Source: CAZTGZ01 sp964613385 (GTDB lineage: Bacteria; Bacteroidota; Bacteroidia; NS11-12g; UBA9320). From it: a stretch of 64,000 bases of DNA. Both the position numbers and the translations under genes were made by a program. Numbering within the stretch: the stretch's first letter is position 1; each line of letters begins with the position of its first letter. The notes under the pieces are model-generated. The model had not been told where the DNA came from and ran no database searches. It was given only the letters and a program-made list of their open reading frames with translations. Location of the stretch: assembly GCA_964613385.1 (NCBI GenBank), contig CAZTGZ010000012.1:13133-77132 (forward strand), read 5' to 3'. Below are positions 19,052 through 27,372 of this stretch, one piece after another.

Positions 19052-20881
19052 ATGGCCAAATTTTCGATTAATTTAAAGCAGGGAACTCTGGCAAAATCGA
19101 GTCCTATTCTGGGTATAGATTTAGGAACGACAAATAGCCTGGTGGCGATCGTGCCTGAAGGATCAACTGAGCCACGGTGTTTAAAGGCGGATTCAGCATC
19201 TGTCATCGTTCCTTCAGTGATTCATTTTACGGAGGGCAAACCCGATATGGTTGGAATGAATGCCATATCCAGCCTTTTCTCAGATCCGGCCAATACCATT
19301 TACTCTGTTAAAAGATTGATGGGAAAATCGTATAAGGATCTGATTAACCAGAAAATACCGGTCAACTATAAAATTCTGGATACCGATGAGGATAAGCTCT
19401 TAAAGGTGATGTTGGGTGATATATTTTATACGCCGATAGAGTTGAGCTCATTTATCCTGAAGGAGCTAAAAAGCAGAGCAGAAATATCGCTGGGAACTCC
19501 AGTAAGTCAGGCAGTGATCACCGTACCTGCTTATTTTAATGATGCCCAACGTCAGGCAACCAGAGATGCAGGTAAACTGGCCGGTTTAGATGTTTTGCGC
19601 ATCCTGAATGAACCTACTGCGGCATCTCTGGCATTCGGGCATGGTCTGGATCCGAAAGAAAAAAAGACCATCGTCGTATATGATCTGGGAGGTGGAACAT
19701 TCGACATCAGTGTGCTACGCATTCATGATGGAATCTTTGAAGTATTGTCGACGCATGGGGACACTTATCTCGGTGGTGACGATATTGATGATGCTATTCA
19801 ACAACTTTGGTCGGTACAGGNNNNNNNNNNAGCTAAAAATGCTAAGGAATGGCTCAGCCATCATGAATTGTTCGAAGCGGAAGCCATTAACCACGAGGGA
19901 AAAAAAGTTCAGTTAACACTTAACCGGGAGGAATTAGAAGCGTGCATGTCACCCTTGCTGGAACGCACATTTCTATCATGCAGGCAAGCCTTGAACGATT
20001 CCGGATTGCACAGCCTGAAAGATGTAGACGAAGTGCTGCTGGTGGGTGGATCCACCCGAAGTCCGCTTATACGCGAAGCCGTTGCCCGGTTTTTCAAAGA
20101 TGTTCCGGTAAATACAACGCTGAATCCGGATGAGGCTGTTGCATTGGGAGCCGCCATTGAGGCAGATATACTCGCCGGTAACCGGCAAAATATTTTGCTT
20201 TTGGACGTTACGCCATTGAGCCTGGGAATTGAAACCCTGGGTGGATTGATGGATGTGTTAATTCCCAGAAACAGCAAAATCCCTGTAAAGTCCGCCCGCC
20301 AGTATACCACATCAGCCGATGGGCAGGTAAATCTGAGGATTTCAGTATATCAGGGAGAGCGTGATCTGGTAACCGAAAATCGAAAACTGGCATCTTTTAC
20401 TTTAAATGGAATACCAGCAATGCCGGCCGGATTACCTAAAATTGAAATAGAATTTATGGTCAATGCCGACGGTATTCTGCAAGTTAGCGCGCATGAGCTT
20501 CGATCCGGAGTGCATCAAACTATTGAAGTAAAGCCTCAATACGGGCTTACAGATCAGGAAGTTGAGCAAATGTTACTCGATAGCATAGAACACGCACAGA
20601 GCGATTTGGAAATACGAGCCCTCACCGAAGCCAAAAGCGAAGCAACACAATTGATTTATGTAACTCAGCGTTTTCTTGAGAAGCATTCGGCTATTCTTTC
20701 TACTGTTGAAGTGAATGGAACCTTGCATCACATGGATGAATTGAAGAAAGCTGTGCAGGGAACCGATAAAAATCTGATACAATTGAAGCATGAGTCTTTG
20801 AATGAATTCACAAAGCCCTTTGCGGAGCGATTGATGGATGAGGCGGTTTCTAAAGCATTAAAAGGAAAAAGTATATTATGA
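19052..20881 (+). CDS. hscA: Hsp70-family Fe-S assembly chaperone HscA (with assembly gap)
   Basis: A specialised Hsp70 for iron-sulfur cluster transfer from the IscU scaffold. The nucleotide-binding domain shows IDLGTTNS, YDLGGGTFD and LGGDDID. The substrate domain shows LLLDVTPLSLGIET and the HscA-like RNSKIPV and GVHQTIEVKP segments. The C-terminus ends in ALKGKS like HscA and lacks the glycine-rich DnaK tail. Length is 609 codons including the gap (E. coli HscA 616). Ten N at 19821-19830 interrupt the ATPase lobe after the GGDDID element. The frame is kept, but the true length of missing sequence is not known. The ATG at 19052 is preferred over a frame opening 78 bases upstream. No iscU, iscS or hscB lies nearby. 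The stop overlaps the next gene (ATGA). Confidence 0.9.
   Translation: MAKFSINLKQGTLAKSSPILGIDLGTTNSLVAIVPEGSTEPRCLKADSASVIVPSVIHFTEGKPDMVGMNAISSLFSDPANTIYSVKRLMGKSYKDLINQKIPVNYKILDTDEDKLLKVMLGDIFYTPIELSSFILKELKSRAEISLGTPVSQAVITVPAYFNDAQRQATRDAGKLAGLDVLRILNEPTAASLAFGHGLDPKEKKTIVVYDLGGGTFDISVLRIHDGIFEVLSTHGDTYLGGDDIDDAIQQLWSVQXXXXAKNAKEWLSHHELFEAEAINHEGKKVQLTLNREELEACMSPLLERTFLSCRQALNDSGLHSLKDVDEVLLVGGSTRSPLIREAVARFFKDVPVNTTLNPDEAVALGAAIEADILAGNRQNILLLDVTPLSLGIETLGGLMDVLIPRNSKIPVKSARQYTTSADGQVNLRISVYQGERDLVTENRKLASFTLNGIPAMPAGLPKIEIEFMVNADGILQVSAHELRSGVHQTIEVKPQYGLTDQEVEQMLLDSIEHAQSDLEIRALTEAKSEATQLIYVTQRFLEKHSAILSTVEVNGTLHHMDELKKAVQGTDKNLIQLKHESLNEFTKPFAERLMDEAVSKALKGKSIL
19821..19830. other. 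Assembly gap (10 N) inside hscA
   Basis: A run of ten N of probable placeholder length. The flanking translation continues in one frame. Comparison with E. coli HscA suggests roughly ten residues more may be missing here than the gap allows. Confidence 0.95.
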
Positions 20882-21507
20882 GATATCTCCTGATTACGGT
20901 TTGTCTTTGGTTATTTTTTCACACGACGTGCATGGCACAACTGTATAAAGATAAAGACAAATATCATTTGGGAATGAAGGTTAGTTCGACATTTAATTCC
21001 CTGAGAGGCACTGAATTGGAAAATCCCACAATTAAAATGAACGTAAATGGTGGTGTTTTCTTTAAGTATAAATTGGGTCAGAATTTTCATCTTCAAACAG
21101 AAGTTCTGGCAAGCTTTAAAGGAAGTAAGTTCGACAATGGCCGCAATCGATATGAAAGGATCCATCTCTTTTATTTGGATTTCCCGCTTTATGCCCAGGT
21201 GAATCTTCAAAAAGGAAAGGCCAATCATGTTGCGTTTTTGGGACCTCAGGTCAGTTATTTGTTGAACAGTGAGGTATATGTGAATGGGGGTGCCAGATCA
21301 CTTTATAAGGATTTAGGCCTTTATCCCATAGACTTTGCCGGCGTTCTGGGATATCAGCACAATGGATATTATACAGGTTTTCAAATTTGCCTGAAAGCAG
21401 GTTTAAGGAATATCAACAACGGGCTGAAATTCGTGGATGTGCTACCTGAAACCGGCAAAGGAGGCAGCATTTATACAGTAGGGCTTGAATGCGGATTTCT
21501 ATTTTGA
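20878..21507 (+). CDS. PorT-like outer-membrane beta-barrel protein
   Basis: A 209-residue exported protein with a signal peptide (cleavage after TTCMAQ) and the pattern of a small eight-strand barrel: alternating strands, YxxIHLFYLDFPLYAQV near the middle, and a C-terminal strand ending in GFLF with terminal Phe. This matches the PorT/outer-membrane-beta-barrel family common in Bacteroidota. Whether it is the T9SS component PorT or only a relative cannot be decided. It overlaps hscA by four bases and the lytic transglycosylase gene by 19 bases, so the three form one transcript. Confidence 0.82.
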   Translation: MRYLLITVCLWLFFHTTCMAQLYKDKDKYHLGMKVSSTFNSLRGTELENPTIKMNVNGGVFFKYKLGQNFHLQTEVLASFKGSKFDNGRNRYERIHLFYLDFPLYAQVNLQKGKANHVAFLGPQVSYLLNSEVYVNGGARSLYKDLGLYPIDFAGVLGYQHNGYYTGFQICLKAGLRNINNGLKFVDVLPETGKGGSIYTVGLECGFLF

Positions 21508-22439
21508 AGCATCGTATATTCTATACCCTTCTTTTAATTGCGGTATCCGGTTTACTGGTGGCACTTTTTTATGGGCACAGCGACCCCGAACCCATCAAAA
21601 AGCGCGAATTACTCCTTCGAAATTATAGAATTGTTCCTGTTCCCTTACCTGCCAGGATGCAATTTGCAGGAGAAGAAGTTCCAATGGACGACGCCGAAGT
21701 AAGGGAACGATTTGACAGGGAATTGCTCATCAATACGTATTGGCAAAGCAGTACACTGCTGATGATAAAAAAGACCCGAAGGGCTTTTGAAGTGATGGAA
21801 CCCATTCTTGAAAAAGAAGGAATTCCCGAAGATTTTAAGTATTTAGCCGTCATAGAAAGTGGGCTGGCCAATGTGGTATCTCCTTCGGGTGCAGCAGGAT
21901 ATTGGCAATTTCTGAAATCCACAGGCGAGCAATACGGGTTGGAAATAAACGATGACATCGATGAGCGCTATCATTTGATTAAGTCTACGGAAGCAGCATG
22001 CCGTTTGTTGAAAGATGCTTATCAAAAATTCGGAAACTGGACTTTAGCCGCTGCGGCCTATAACCGCGGAATTTCCGGTATACAAAGAGCAGTTGAAAAC
22101 CAAAAAGAGGCCAATTTCTATCAATTATTTCTCAATACTGAAACCAGCCGTTATGTTTTTCGAATTTTAGCATTGAAACTGATCATCGAAAATCCCCGTC
22201 ATTATGGCTTTATTGTTGATGATCACGACTATTATAGAAAAGTAGAAACTTATACCCAGATAACGGACACATCTATCCAAAGTCTACCGGATTTGGCGAA
22301 AAATTATCAAACCAATTACAAAATGCTCAAGGAGTTAAATCCCTGGTTAATGGGATATAAATTGCCGGTAAAAAAGGGACGTAATTATACCCTTACGTTT
22401 CCGTTGTTGTTGGCTGAAGGAAATGAATTGAAGAAATAG
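21489..22439 (+). CDS. Membrane-bound lytic murein transglycosylase (MltD-like)
   Basis: A 316-residue protein with an N-terminal membrane segment (about 7-26) and an SLT domain. The catalytic Glu is at about 123 in AVIESGL, followed by the family signature SGAAGYWQF and the AAAAYNRG segment. It cuts peptidoglycan glycan strands with formation of 1,6-anhydro-MurNAc. The C-terminal 60 residues (TSIQSLPDLAKNY, LKELNPWL) resemble a single LysM-like glycan-binding motif. It overlaps the PorT-like gene by 19 bases. An anmK gene, which handles anhydro-MurNAc, is also present in the window at 30275-31357. Confidence 0.92.
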   Translation: MRISILKHRIFYTLLLIAVSGLLVALFYGHSDPEPIKKRELLLRNYRIVPVPLPARMQFAGEEVPMDDAEVRERFDRELLINTYWQSSTLLMIKKTRRAFEVMEPILEKEGIPEDFKYLAVIESGLANVVSPSGAAGYWQFLKSTGEQYGLEINDDIDERYHLIKSTEAACRLLKDAYQKFGNWTLAAAAYNRGISGIQRAVENQKEANFYQLFLNTETSRYVFRILALKLIIENPRHYGFIVDDHDYYRKVETYTQITDTSIQSLPDLAKNYQTNYKMLKELNPWLMGYKLPVKKGRNYTLTFPLLLAEGNELKK

Positions 22440-22456
22440 TCTGCCTAAGTCAGCCT

Positions 22457-22678
22457 TTATAATTCATCTTCATTGAAGAAATAGTCATCCGTTGTCGGAT
22501 AGTCAGACCATACTTCCTCAATGGATTCAAAAGGTTCGCCATCGTCTTCAAGTTCCTGAAGATTTTCAACGACTTCGAGCGGAGCGCCGCTTCTAATTGC
22601 GTAATCAATCAACTCATCTTTACTGGCTGGCCAGGGAGCATCGTCGAGATATGAAGCAAGTTCCAGTGTCCAATACAT
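22457..22678 (-). CDS. DUF2795 domain protein
   Basis: A 73-residue acidic protein of the DUF2795 family, which in Bacteroidota is highly conserved and always near this length. The MYWTLELASYLDDAPWPA start, the DELIDYAIRSGAP core and the acidic EEVWSDYPT tail are typical. Function unknown. It is convergent with the lytic transglycosylase gene (17-base spacer) and divergent from the YebC-family gene across 247 bases in which I see no other gene. Confidence 0.88.
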   Translation of the reverse strand: MYWTLELASYLDDAPWPASKDELIDYAIRSGAPLEVVENLQELEDDGEPFESIEEVWSDYPTTDDYFFNEDEL

Positions 22679-22925
22679 AGCGAATACTTATTTTTTGCCT
22701 ATCTAATTTTCCGCGAATATATTTTTTTTACATATCTTTTGCTATTCGCCTTATTCTAAGTGAACGCATCAACCGGTTAATTCGCATCTTGCAGGTTCAA
22801 ATTATTTTCATAAACCCATGATTAACAGGCATCAAGCGCAATAAAAATTCCTTTGAAAAAATCCTATTGATGCAATAATTTTATTTTATTGAAACAGAGT
22901 CCGAAATTCGCAGGAAAGATTTGTT

Positions 22926-23636
22926 ATGGGAAGAGCATTTGAGTTCCGTAAGGCCAGAAAAATGAAGAGATGGGGTAAAATGGCAGTAACATTTACCCGA
23001 ATTGGAAAAGAAATTGCCATGGCTGTGAAGCAAGGCGGACCCGATCCGGAAAACAATCCGCGTCTGAGGGTTGCCATTCAAAACGCTAAGTCAGAAAACA
23101 TGCCCAAAGATCGCGTTGAATCAGCGATACAACGGGCATCGAATAAGGATGCCAAAGATTATCAGGAAATGGTGTATGAGGGGAAAGGACCTTTCGCCGT
23201 GAGCATCGTCATAGAAACCGCAACAGATAACCCGACAAGGACCGTCGCCAATATCAGGGTCGCTTTTAATCGAAACAACGGTGAGCTGGGTAAAACAGGG
23301 TCATTGGATTATATTTTTGACAGAAAGTGTATTTTTAAAATTGACCCGAGCGGTCAGAATCTGGAAGATTTAGAACTTCAATTAATTGATTACGGATTGG
23401 AAGAAATTGAACAGGTTGAGGATGAAACCCTTATATACACAGCATTCACTGATTTTGGAAATATGCAAAAGGGTTTAGAAGAATTGGGTATTTCCATTAT
23501 CTCTGTTGACAAAGAACGAATTCCGAATACCTTTATTGAATTGAGTCCCGAACAAGCAGAAGAAGTTAATAAACTGATTGACAGGCTCGAAGAGGATGAG
23601 GATGTGCAGAACGTGTTTCACAATATGAAAAGTTGA
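22926..23636 (+). CDS. YebC/PmpR-family translational/transcriptional regulator
   Basis: A 236-residue YebC-family protein. The N-terminal basic helical domain (MGRAFEFRKARKMKR, FTRIGKEI), the KSENMPKDR segment and the YEGKGPFAV segment match the family, and the C-terminal two-thirds form the acidic alpha/beta domains. Members bind DNA, and some act at ribosomes on proline-rich stretches. The target is not predictable. It stops 3 bases before the start of the nucleoid-associated protein gene and is probably co-transcribed with it. Confidence 0.94.
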   Translation: MGRAFEFRKARKMKRWGKMAVTFTRIGKEIAMAVKQGGPDPENNPRLRVAIQNAKSENMPKDRVESAIQRASNKDAKDYQEMVYEGKGPFAVSIVIETATDNPTRTVANIRVAFNRNNGELGKTGSLDYIFDRKCIFKIDPSGQNLEDLELQLIDYGLEEIEQVEDETLIYTAFTDFGNMQKGLEELGISIISVDKERIPNTFIELSPEQAEEVNKLIDRLEEDEDVQNVFHNMKS

Positions 23637-23639
23637 GGA

Positions 23640-24665
23640 ATGCAACTCAACCATCAAAACGCTGAAATACTGCATTGCATTCTGCACCGGATCATGAATC
23701 CTGCCAATGAGGGTCAGGATATCCTCAGCATACAGGAATCTGGAGTCATCTCTGAAAATTTTAAGCCCTGGTTGCTAAAGTATTGCCTGAATGGTTTGAA
23801 TGGTACCGGACGTTTTAGGTTTAAAGATCCGGATCAGGGAACACTTGCCTCACTGATACAGGATTATTTTGAGCTGAATGCCGACTTTCAGGAAATGTCT
23901 GTTAAGATAGCTCAGCACTTAAAAGATGTGATGAATCATCCGGCCATCAAAGATGGAGATTTGATGATGGTTCATTTAGAGAATCTTGAAATAGACGGTG
24001 AGCCGCGAGATGGATTCGGTTTGTTTAAAATTGAAACTCGAGAGCAATTTGCAGGAATTTCGCGGGTCAATGAAAGTCTGGAAATCGCGGGATACGAAGG
24101 TCTGGCTCAGGGCACTCTGGATAAATCGTGCCTCATTATTCCAAATGAAACAGGGCGATTTGATATTTACTTATACGAAAAAGGGGGGAAGAGCATGTTT
24201 TGGTCTGATGAATTTTTAGGCGTAACAGCAGACAAAGACGAATTTCACCAAACCCGCAATTTCATGCAAATGACACGGCAGTTTGTCACGGAACATCTTC
24301 AAGAAGCAGAATCTACTGACAAAACCGCACAAATTGATTTGTTAAATCGCTCCATGGAATACTTCAGGAATCATGATGCCATTGATCAGGAAGTATTTGC
24401 CCAAAAGGTAATATCACAACCTGAAATGGTTGAATCATTCAAGGAGTTCGGTCATCGTTACTGTCAGGAAAACGATGTTTATCTGGATGAGAAGTTCGAT
24501 ATTTCTAACGATGCCGTAAAAAAGCAAAGCAGGGTTTTTAAGAGTGTTTTGAAACTCGATCGCAATTTTCACGTTTATATCCATGGCGATCACAACTTAA
24601 TCGAGAAGGGTGTGGATATGGATGGGCGCAAGTTCTACAAAATCTATTTTAACGAAGAGCATTAG
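23640..24665 (+). CDS. Nucleoid-associated protein (NdpA/YejK-like)
   Basis: A 341-residue member of the 37-kDa nucleoid-associated protein family. The N-terminal part has the LHRIMNPANEG segment, the middle the FGLFKIETRE strand pair, and the C-terminal part an SRVFKSVLKLDRNFHVYIHG strand-rich segment as in the family. It is predicted to bind DNA. E. coli YejK interacts with topoisomerase IV, but that role is not shown for Bacteroidota. It is directly downstream of the YebC-family gene. Confidence 0.87.
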   Translation: MQLNHQNAEILHCILHRIMNPANEGQDILSIQESGVISENFKPWLLKYCLNGLNGTGRFRFKDPDQGTLASLIQDYFELNADFQEMSVKIAQHLKDVMNHPAIKDGDLMMVHLENLEIDGEPRDGFGLFKIETREQFAGISRVNESLEIAGYEGLAQGTLDKSCLIIPNETGRFDIYLYEKGGKSMFWSDEFLGVTADKDEFHQTRNFMQMTRQFVTEHLQEAESTDKTAQIDLLNRSMEYFRNHDAIDQEVFAQKVISQPEMVESFKEFGHRYCQENDVYLDEKFDISNDAVKKQSRVFKSVLKLDRNFHVYIHGDHNLIEKGVDMDGRKFYKIYFNEEH

Positions 24666-24845
24666 GTTTTGGCGTTTTCTGTTTAGCATTTGTCGTGTTG
24701 CTCCACCATTTCCAATCATGGATATTCGGGACATATCACATGCGAAAGATGCGGAAGAACATCAGTTAAAATTGATGCCAAATGAAAATGAGAGAGGCAA
24801 CTATCTTAAAATTCTAAGGGGTTAGGATATAAAGATGAAAATATG

Positions 24846-24917
24846 TAGCCCCGACAGGAATCGAACCTGTATCAAAAGTTTAGGAAACTTCTATTCTATC
24901 CATTGAACTACGGGGCC
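24846..24917 (-). tRNA. tRNA-Arg (anticodon CCT)
   Basis: A complete cloverleaf can be folded by hand on the minus strand: acceptor GGCCCCG/CGGGGCT (one G-T pair), D-stem GTTC/GAAT, anticodon stem GAAGT/ACTTT with loop TTCCTAA giving CCT, a 4-base variable loop, T-arm ACAGG-TTCGATT-CCTGT and discriminator A. CCA is not encoded. It lies about 130 bases from the first hairpin repeat. Confidence 0.93.
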
Positions 24918-25046
24918 CATTGGTGTTCGCAAATATAGAGGGAATAAGATTAGACAAAAAATATAAGAATCAGGCAATACCTGTATTTGGATTTTTGCAC
25001 AAGGGATAGCAAAGCATGCGATTGAAGAGGGTTTGTTCAATTAACC

Positions 25047-25219
25047 AAAAAGCGGCACTTCGTGCTTGCTTTCAACTCTAGCCCTTCTGAACCCGCTTCA
25101 GAGGATTACTTGCGTGATCCTTGAAGGTGGGGTTCCAATCCATCAAAAAGCGGCACTGCGTGCTTGCTTTTTTTATGCTCTGGCCCTTCTGAACCCGCAT
25201 TCGCGGGTTCAAGGGCGAG
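25047..25219. repeat. 98-bp direct repeat array A (two copies)
   Basis: Two direct copies with a 98-base period (AGCGGCACT at 25051 and again at 25149). Each copy has a terminator-like hairpin AAAAAGC-GGCAC-TGC-GTGC-TT-GCTTT (in copy 2) and the CCCTTCTGAACCCGC segment. Copy 1 then has the stem-loop GGATTAC-TTGC-GTGATCC, while copy 2 ends in the palindrome GAACCCGC-ATTC-GCGGGTTC flanked by GCCCTT/AAGGGC (25183-25216). Reading frames run through the repeats, but a 98-base period is not a multiple of three, so coding is unlikely. The array is homologous to array B at 26824-27213. Confidence 0.9.
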
Positions 25220-25935
25220 TCTGCCACGAAATCGATGCGCCCATAATCCACAATCATCATCCTTTTTCATCATAAGTTCATTTAAAACCAAGTCAACAGA
25301 ATCATAATCGAAGGTGTCAGGATTAATCATGGGAATGCTATATGCTAGGCCATTCAAACGCCAGCTGTAAACCTTTGAACTGTCATTTTCGGACAAAGAT
25401 TCAGGTAAGTCTGAAACCGGAAGTGAGTTTTTATCTATATAAAAACGTGATGGAGCTAGCGAATCAACACCTTCTAACCAGAGTCTTTTGGAGTTTAAGA
25501 AATCATGAAAGTCGAATATTTCTATGGTATTCCATGGAGTAAAATGAATAAATGCTGAAGCCAGCCTCCTTGCATCAGAAGGAATATTGGTATCAAGTGA
25601 AAGTATTTGAATTTCTTTCGGATAAAAAGGCAGATTCAACGTGTCAAAACTAAATTCGTACGCTCGAGTTATAACATCACCACTATCCATTTCTACATCC
25701 GTTGGGCCATTAGGAGGACTTGAAGGAGGAATATAGGACAAATATGAATCCTTGTAGGTCGTATTTCTGGTTGCTTCAATTTCTAAAACAATTTCAAAAA
25801 AGCCATTTATACTGTCCAATTCATAAGAGATTATTTTGGAAGAAAATGGCTTCCGAAGGAATTTTCAATGCACTGGGCATTTATAATAACGGACAATGTA
25901 ATGAAATAAACAGTAAGGACAATTCTGATATTCAT
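25106..25935 (-). pseudogene. Frameshifted secreted-protein gene running into repeat A
   Basis: An ATG at 25935 opens a signal peptide (MNIRIVLTVYFI..., cleavage near INAQC), but this frame stops at 25831 after 34 codons. The continuing coding frame (FSSKIISYELDSINGFFEIV) is reached by adding one base around the TTTT at about 25845, then runs about 230 codons. The last ~40 codons (from RGRLALEP) lie inside repeat A copies, so the original C-terminus was probably replaced or extended by the repeat. The body is a beta-rich, family-unknown exported protein. It starts 4 bases after the stop of the lipoprotein gene upstream, so the two formed an operon. The shift may be a real mutation or a sequencing error next to a repeat. 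Confidence 0.7.
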
Positions 25936-25939
25936 AGTG

Positions 25940-26626
25940 TTAACGATTGATGTAATGTGATTTTAACTGCCAGATGTCTCCATTTTGATATTCGTAACGA
26001 ACGATGCCAATTCCACGTGACATGTAAAATTTCATGATACGATGTTGAAGCAAATAATTATTTTTTAATGCAGAAATTTCCAAGCATGAGATGGAATCAT
26101 TATTTATTTTTATCAATTTAGATGTATCAGAAATAAATCTATCATCACCATATTTATAACCAACATTAAAAGGAATATCAAGAAAATGTTCCATTGAAAC
26201 ATTATTATAAGCATGTGACGAATGTAAAACCACCCAACTTTTTCCTTCATTATATGTTTTTAAAAAAAACTCCATTCTGCTCTCGTTTTTTTTGTTAGAA
26301 CTCATCCCATTATATTCAATATTTGAATGACTTAAAAATAAACTATAGGAATACTTGCAAACATCATTTCCATCAAGACACTGGTTGTTCGTAAAATTTT
26401 TGCTTATATGAAATAGATTGAGGGTGTCCAATATACCTGAATCCAACAACTCGTATTCCCACCAACTGCCTACCGGAAAAATCAGAAACTGAGAGGCATC
26501 CGGATGTGCTTCTAAAATACTATCGCATTGAACAATGCAAGGCGGGTTATCCTTACAAGAATATGTTGTCATTGACATTACGATGAACGCTGCAACAGGG
26601 ATTAACCAAATGTGGATGGCCTTCAT
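25940..26626 (-). CDS. Hypothetical lipoprotein
   Basis: A 228-residue protein with an N-terminal hydrophobic segment ending in TTYSCKD, which resembles a lipobox with Cys about 24. The mature part opens with a Cys-rich stretch (PPCIVQC) and a FPVGSWWEYEL segment like that of many Bacteroidota lipoproteins that describe a measured-shape beta fold. No family is recognised. It lies between repeat arrays A and B. TAGATTTG, a perfect TAnnTTTG box, ends 5 bases before its ATG (26632-26639 on the minus strand). Confidence 0.7.
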   Translation of the reverse strand: MKAIHIWLIPVAAFIVMSMTTYSCKDNPPCIVQCDSILEAHPDASQFLIFPVGSWWEYELLDSGILDTLNLFHISKNFTNNQCLDGNDVCKYSYSLFLSHSNIEYNGMSSNKKNESRMEFFLKTYNEGKSWVVLHSSHAYNNVSMEHFLDIPFNVGYKYGDDRFISDTSKLIKINNDSISCLEISALKNNYLLQHRIMKFYMSRGIGIVRYEYQNGDIWQLKSHYINR

Positions 26627-26631
26627 ATTCT

Positions 26632-26639
26632 CAAATCTA
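26632..26639 (-). promoter_or_regulatory. -7 box upstream of the hypothetical lipoprotein
   Basis: The minus strand reads TAGATTTG followed by AGAAT and the ATG. It matches TAnnTTTG, with the start codon only 5 bases away, as at cysS. The rest of the interval up to the repeats (26640-26820) holds no gene that I can see. Confidence 0.35.
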
Positions 26640-26823
26640 ATTTTTCTGCAGACATCTTAGCCAATAGAATTGTCATATTTCAAGATAGTTGGTTCCTTTT
26701 GGAAATAGTATAAAGTCTATTTATGAACAAATGTTAATGGGTTTGTTGTTAAGAGGATATTTTTAATGCCCCATATTTTGCACATTGAGGAGTAAAGAAT
26801 GCGGTTGAAAACGGGATGCCCAA

Positions 26824-27046
26824 TCCATCAAAAAGCGGCACTGCGTGCTTGCTTTCAACTCTGGCCCTTCTGAACCCGCATTAGAGGATTACTTGCGTGA
26901 TCCTTGGGGGTGGGGTTCCAATCCATCAAAAAGCGGCACTTCGTGCTTGTCGTGCTTGCTTTTTTTATGCTCTGGCCCTTCTGAACCCGCATCAGAGGAT
27001 TACTTGCGTGATCCTTGAAGGTGGGGTTCCAATCCATCAAAAAGCG
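26824..27046. repeat. 98-bp direct repeat array B (left part)
   Basis: At least two and a half further copies of the array A unit. AGCGGCACT recurs at 26834 and 26932 (98-base period) and AGCG again at 27043 (111 bases, because copy 2 has a duplicated CGTGCTTGT). The internal copies carry GGATTAC-TTGC-GTGATCC and the GGTGGGGTTCCAATCC linker. The array runs into the 100-N gap, so copy number is not known. Confidence 0.9.
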
Positions 27047-27146
27047 NNNNNNNNNNNNNNNNNNNNNNNNNNNNNNNNNNNNNNNNNNNNNNNNNNNNNN
27101 NNNNNNNNNNNNNNNNNNNNNNNNNNNNNNNNNNNNNNNNNNNNNN
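27047..27146. other. Assembly gap (100 N) inside repeat array B
   Basis: Exactly 100 N, the usual placeholder for a gap of unknown size, placed where a tandem repeat would break a short-read assembly. The real length, and therefore the number of repeat units, is undetermined. Confidence 0.97.
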
Positions 27147-27147
27147 T

Positions 27148-27213
27148 GCTTTTTTTATGCTCTGGCCCTTCTGAACCCGCATTCGCGGGTTCAAGGGCGA
27201 GCATAAAAAAAGC
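27148..27213. repeat. 66-bp near-perfect palindrome ending repeat array B
   Basis: Arms pair as GCTTTTTTT/AAAAAAAGC, ATGCTC/GAGCAT, GCCCTT/AAGGGC and GAACCCGC/GCGGGTTC around a loop ATTC, with only two 2-base bulges (TG and CT) on the left arm. The right arm's A7GC is shared with the left arm of the tRNA-Pro terminator. The same structure in array A has lost its outer right arm after GAG (25219). Confidence 0.9.
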
Positions 27214-27235
27214 ACCGGCAAAGCCGGCGCTTTTT
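27205..27235 (-). terminator. Intrinsic terminator downstream of tRNA-Pro
   Basis: On the minus strand AAAAAGCGCCGGC-TTT-GCCGGTGCTTTTTTT forms a strong GC stem with a T run, 10 bases after the 3' end of tRNA-Pro. The A-run on the other side makes it potentially bidirectional. Confidence 0.88.
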
Positions 27236-27244
27236 GTTGGATTG

Positions 27245-27319
27245 TCGGGGTGAGAGGATTCGAACCTCCGACCACACGCCCCCCAGACGTGTACTCTAAC
27301 CTGGCTGAGCTACACCCCG
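27245..27319 (-). tRNA. tRNA-Pro (anticodon GGG)
   Basis: A complete cloverleaf on the minus strand: acceptor CGGGGTG/CACCCCG, D-stem GCTC/GAGT, anticodon stem CACGT/GCGTG with loop CTGGGGG giving GGG, variable loop TGGTC, T-arm GGAGG-TTCGAAT-CCTCT and discriminator A. CCA is not encoded. It is followed by a strong terminator and the hairpin repeat array. Confidence 0.94.
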
Positions 27320-27372
27320 TAAAATCGCTGTCCCCAAACGGGACGGCAAAAATACCAAAACATTTCCTATTA

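Noticed and set aside
24610..24825. Small gene after the nucleoid-associated protein
   Set aside because: It overlaps that gene out of frame, and the sequence shows no start signal or domain.
26950..27040. tRNA-derived origin of the repeats because of GGTTCCAATCC
   Set aside because: The T-loop purine position is a C and no acceptor or anticodon arm can be folded around it.
25047..27213. CRISPR-like array
   Set aside because: The units are about 98 bases, the parts between them are themselves repeated, there are no unique spacers and no cas genes.
26855..27275. Short proteins translated from the 98-bp repeats
   Set aside because: The frames follow from repeat copies and cross an N gap. The period is not a multiple of three and no signal or domain is present.
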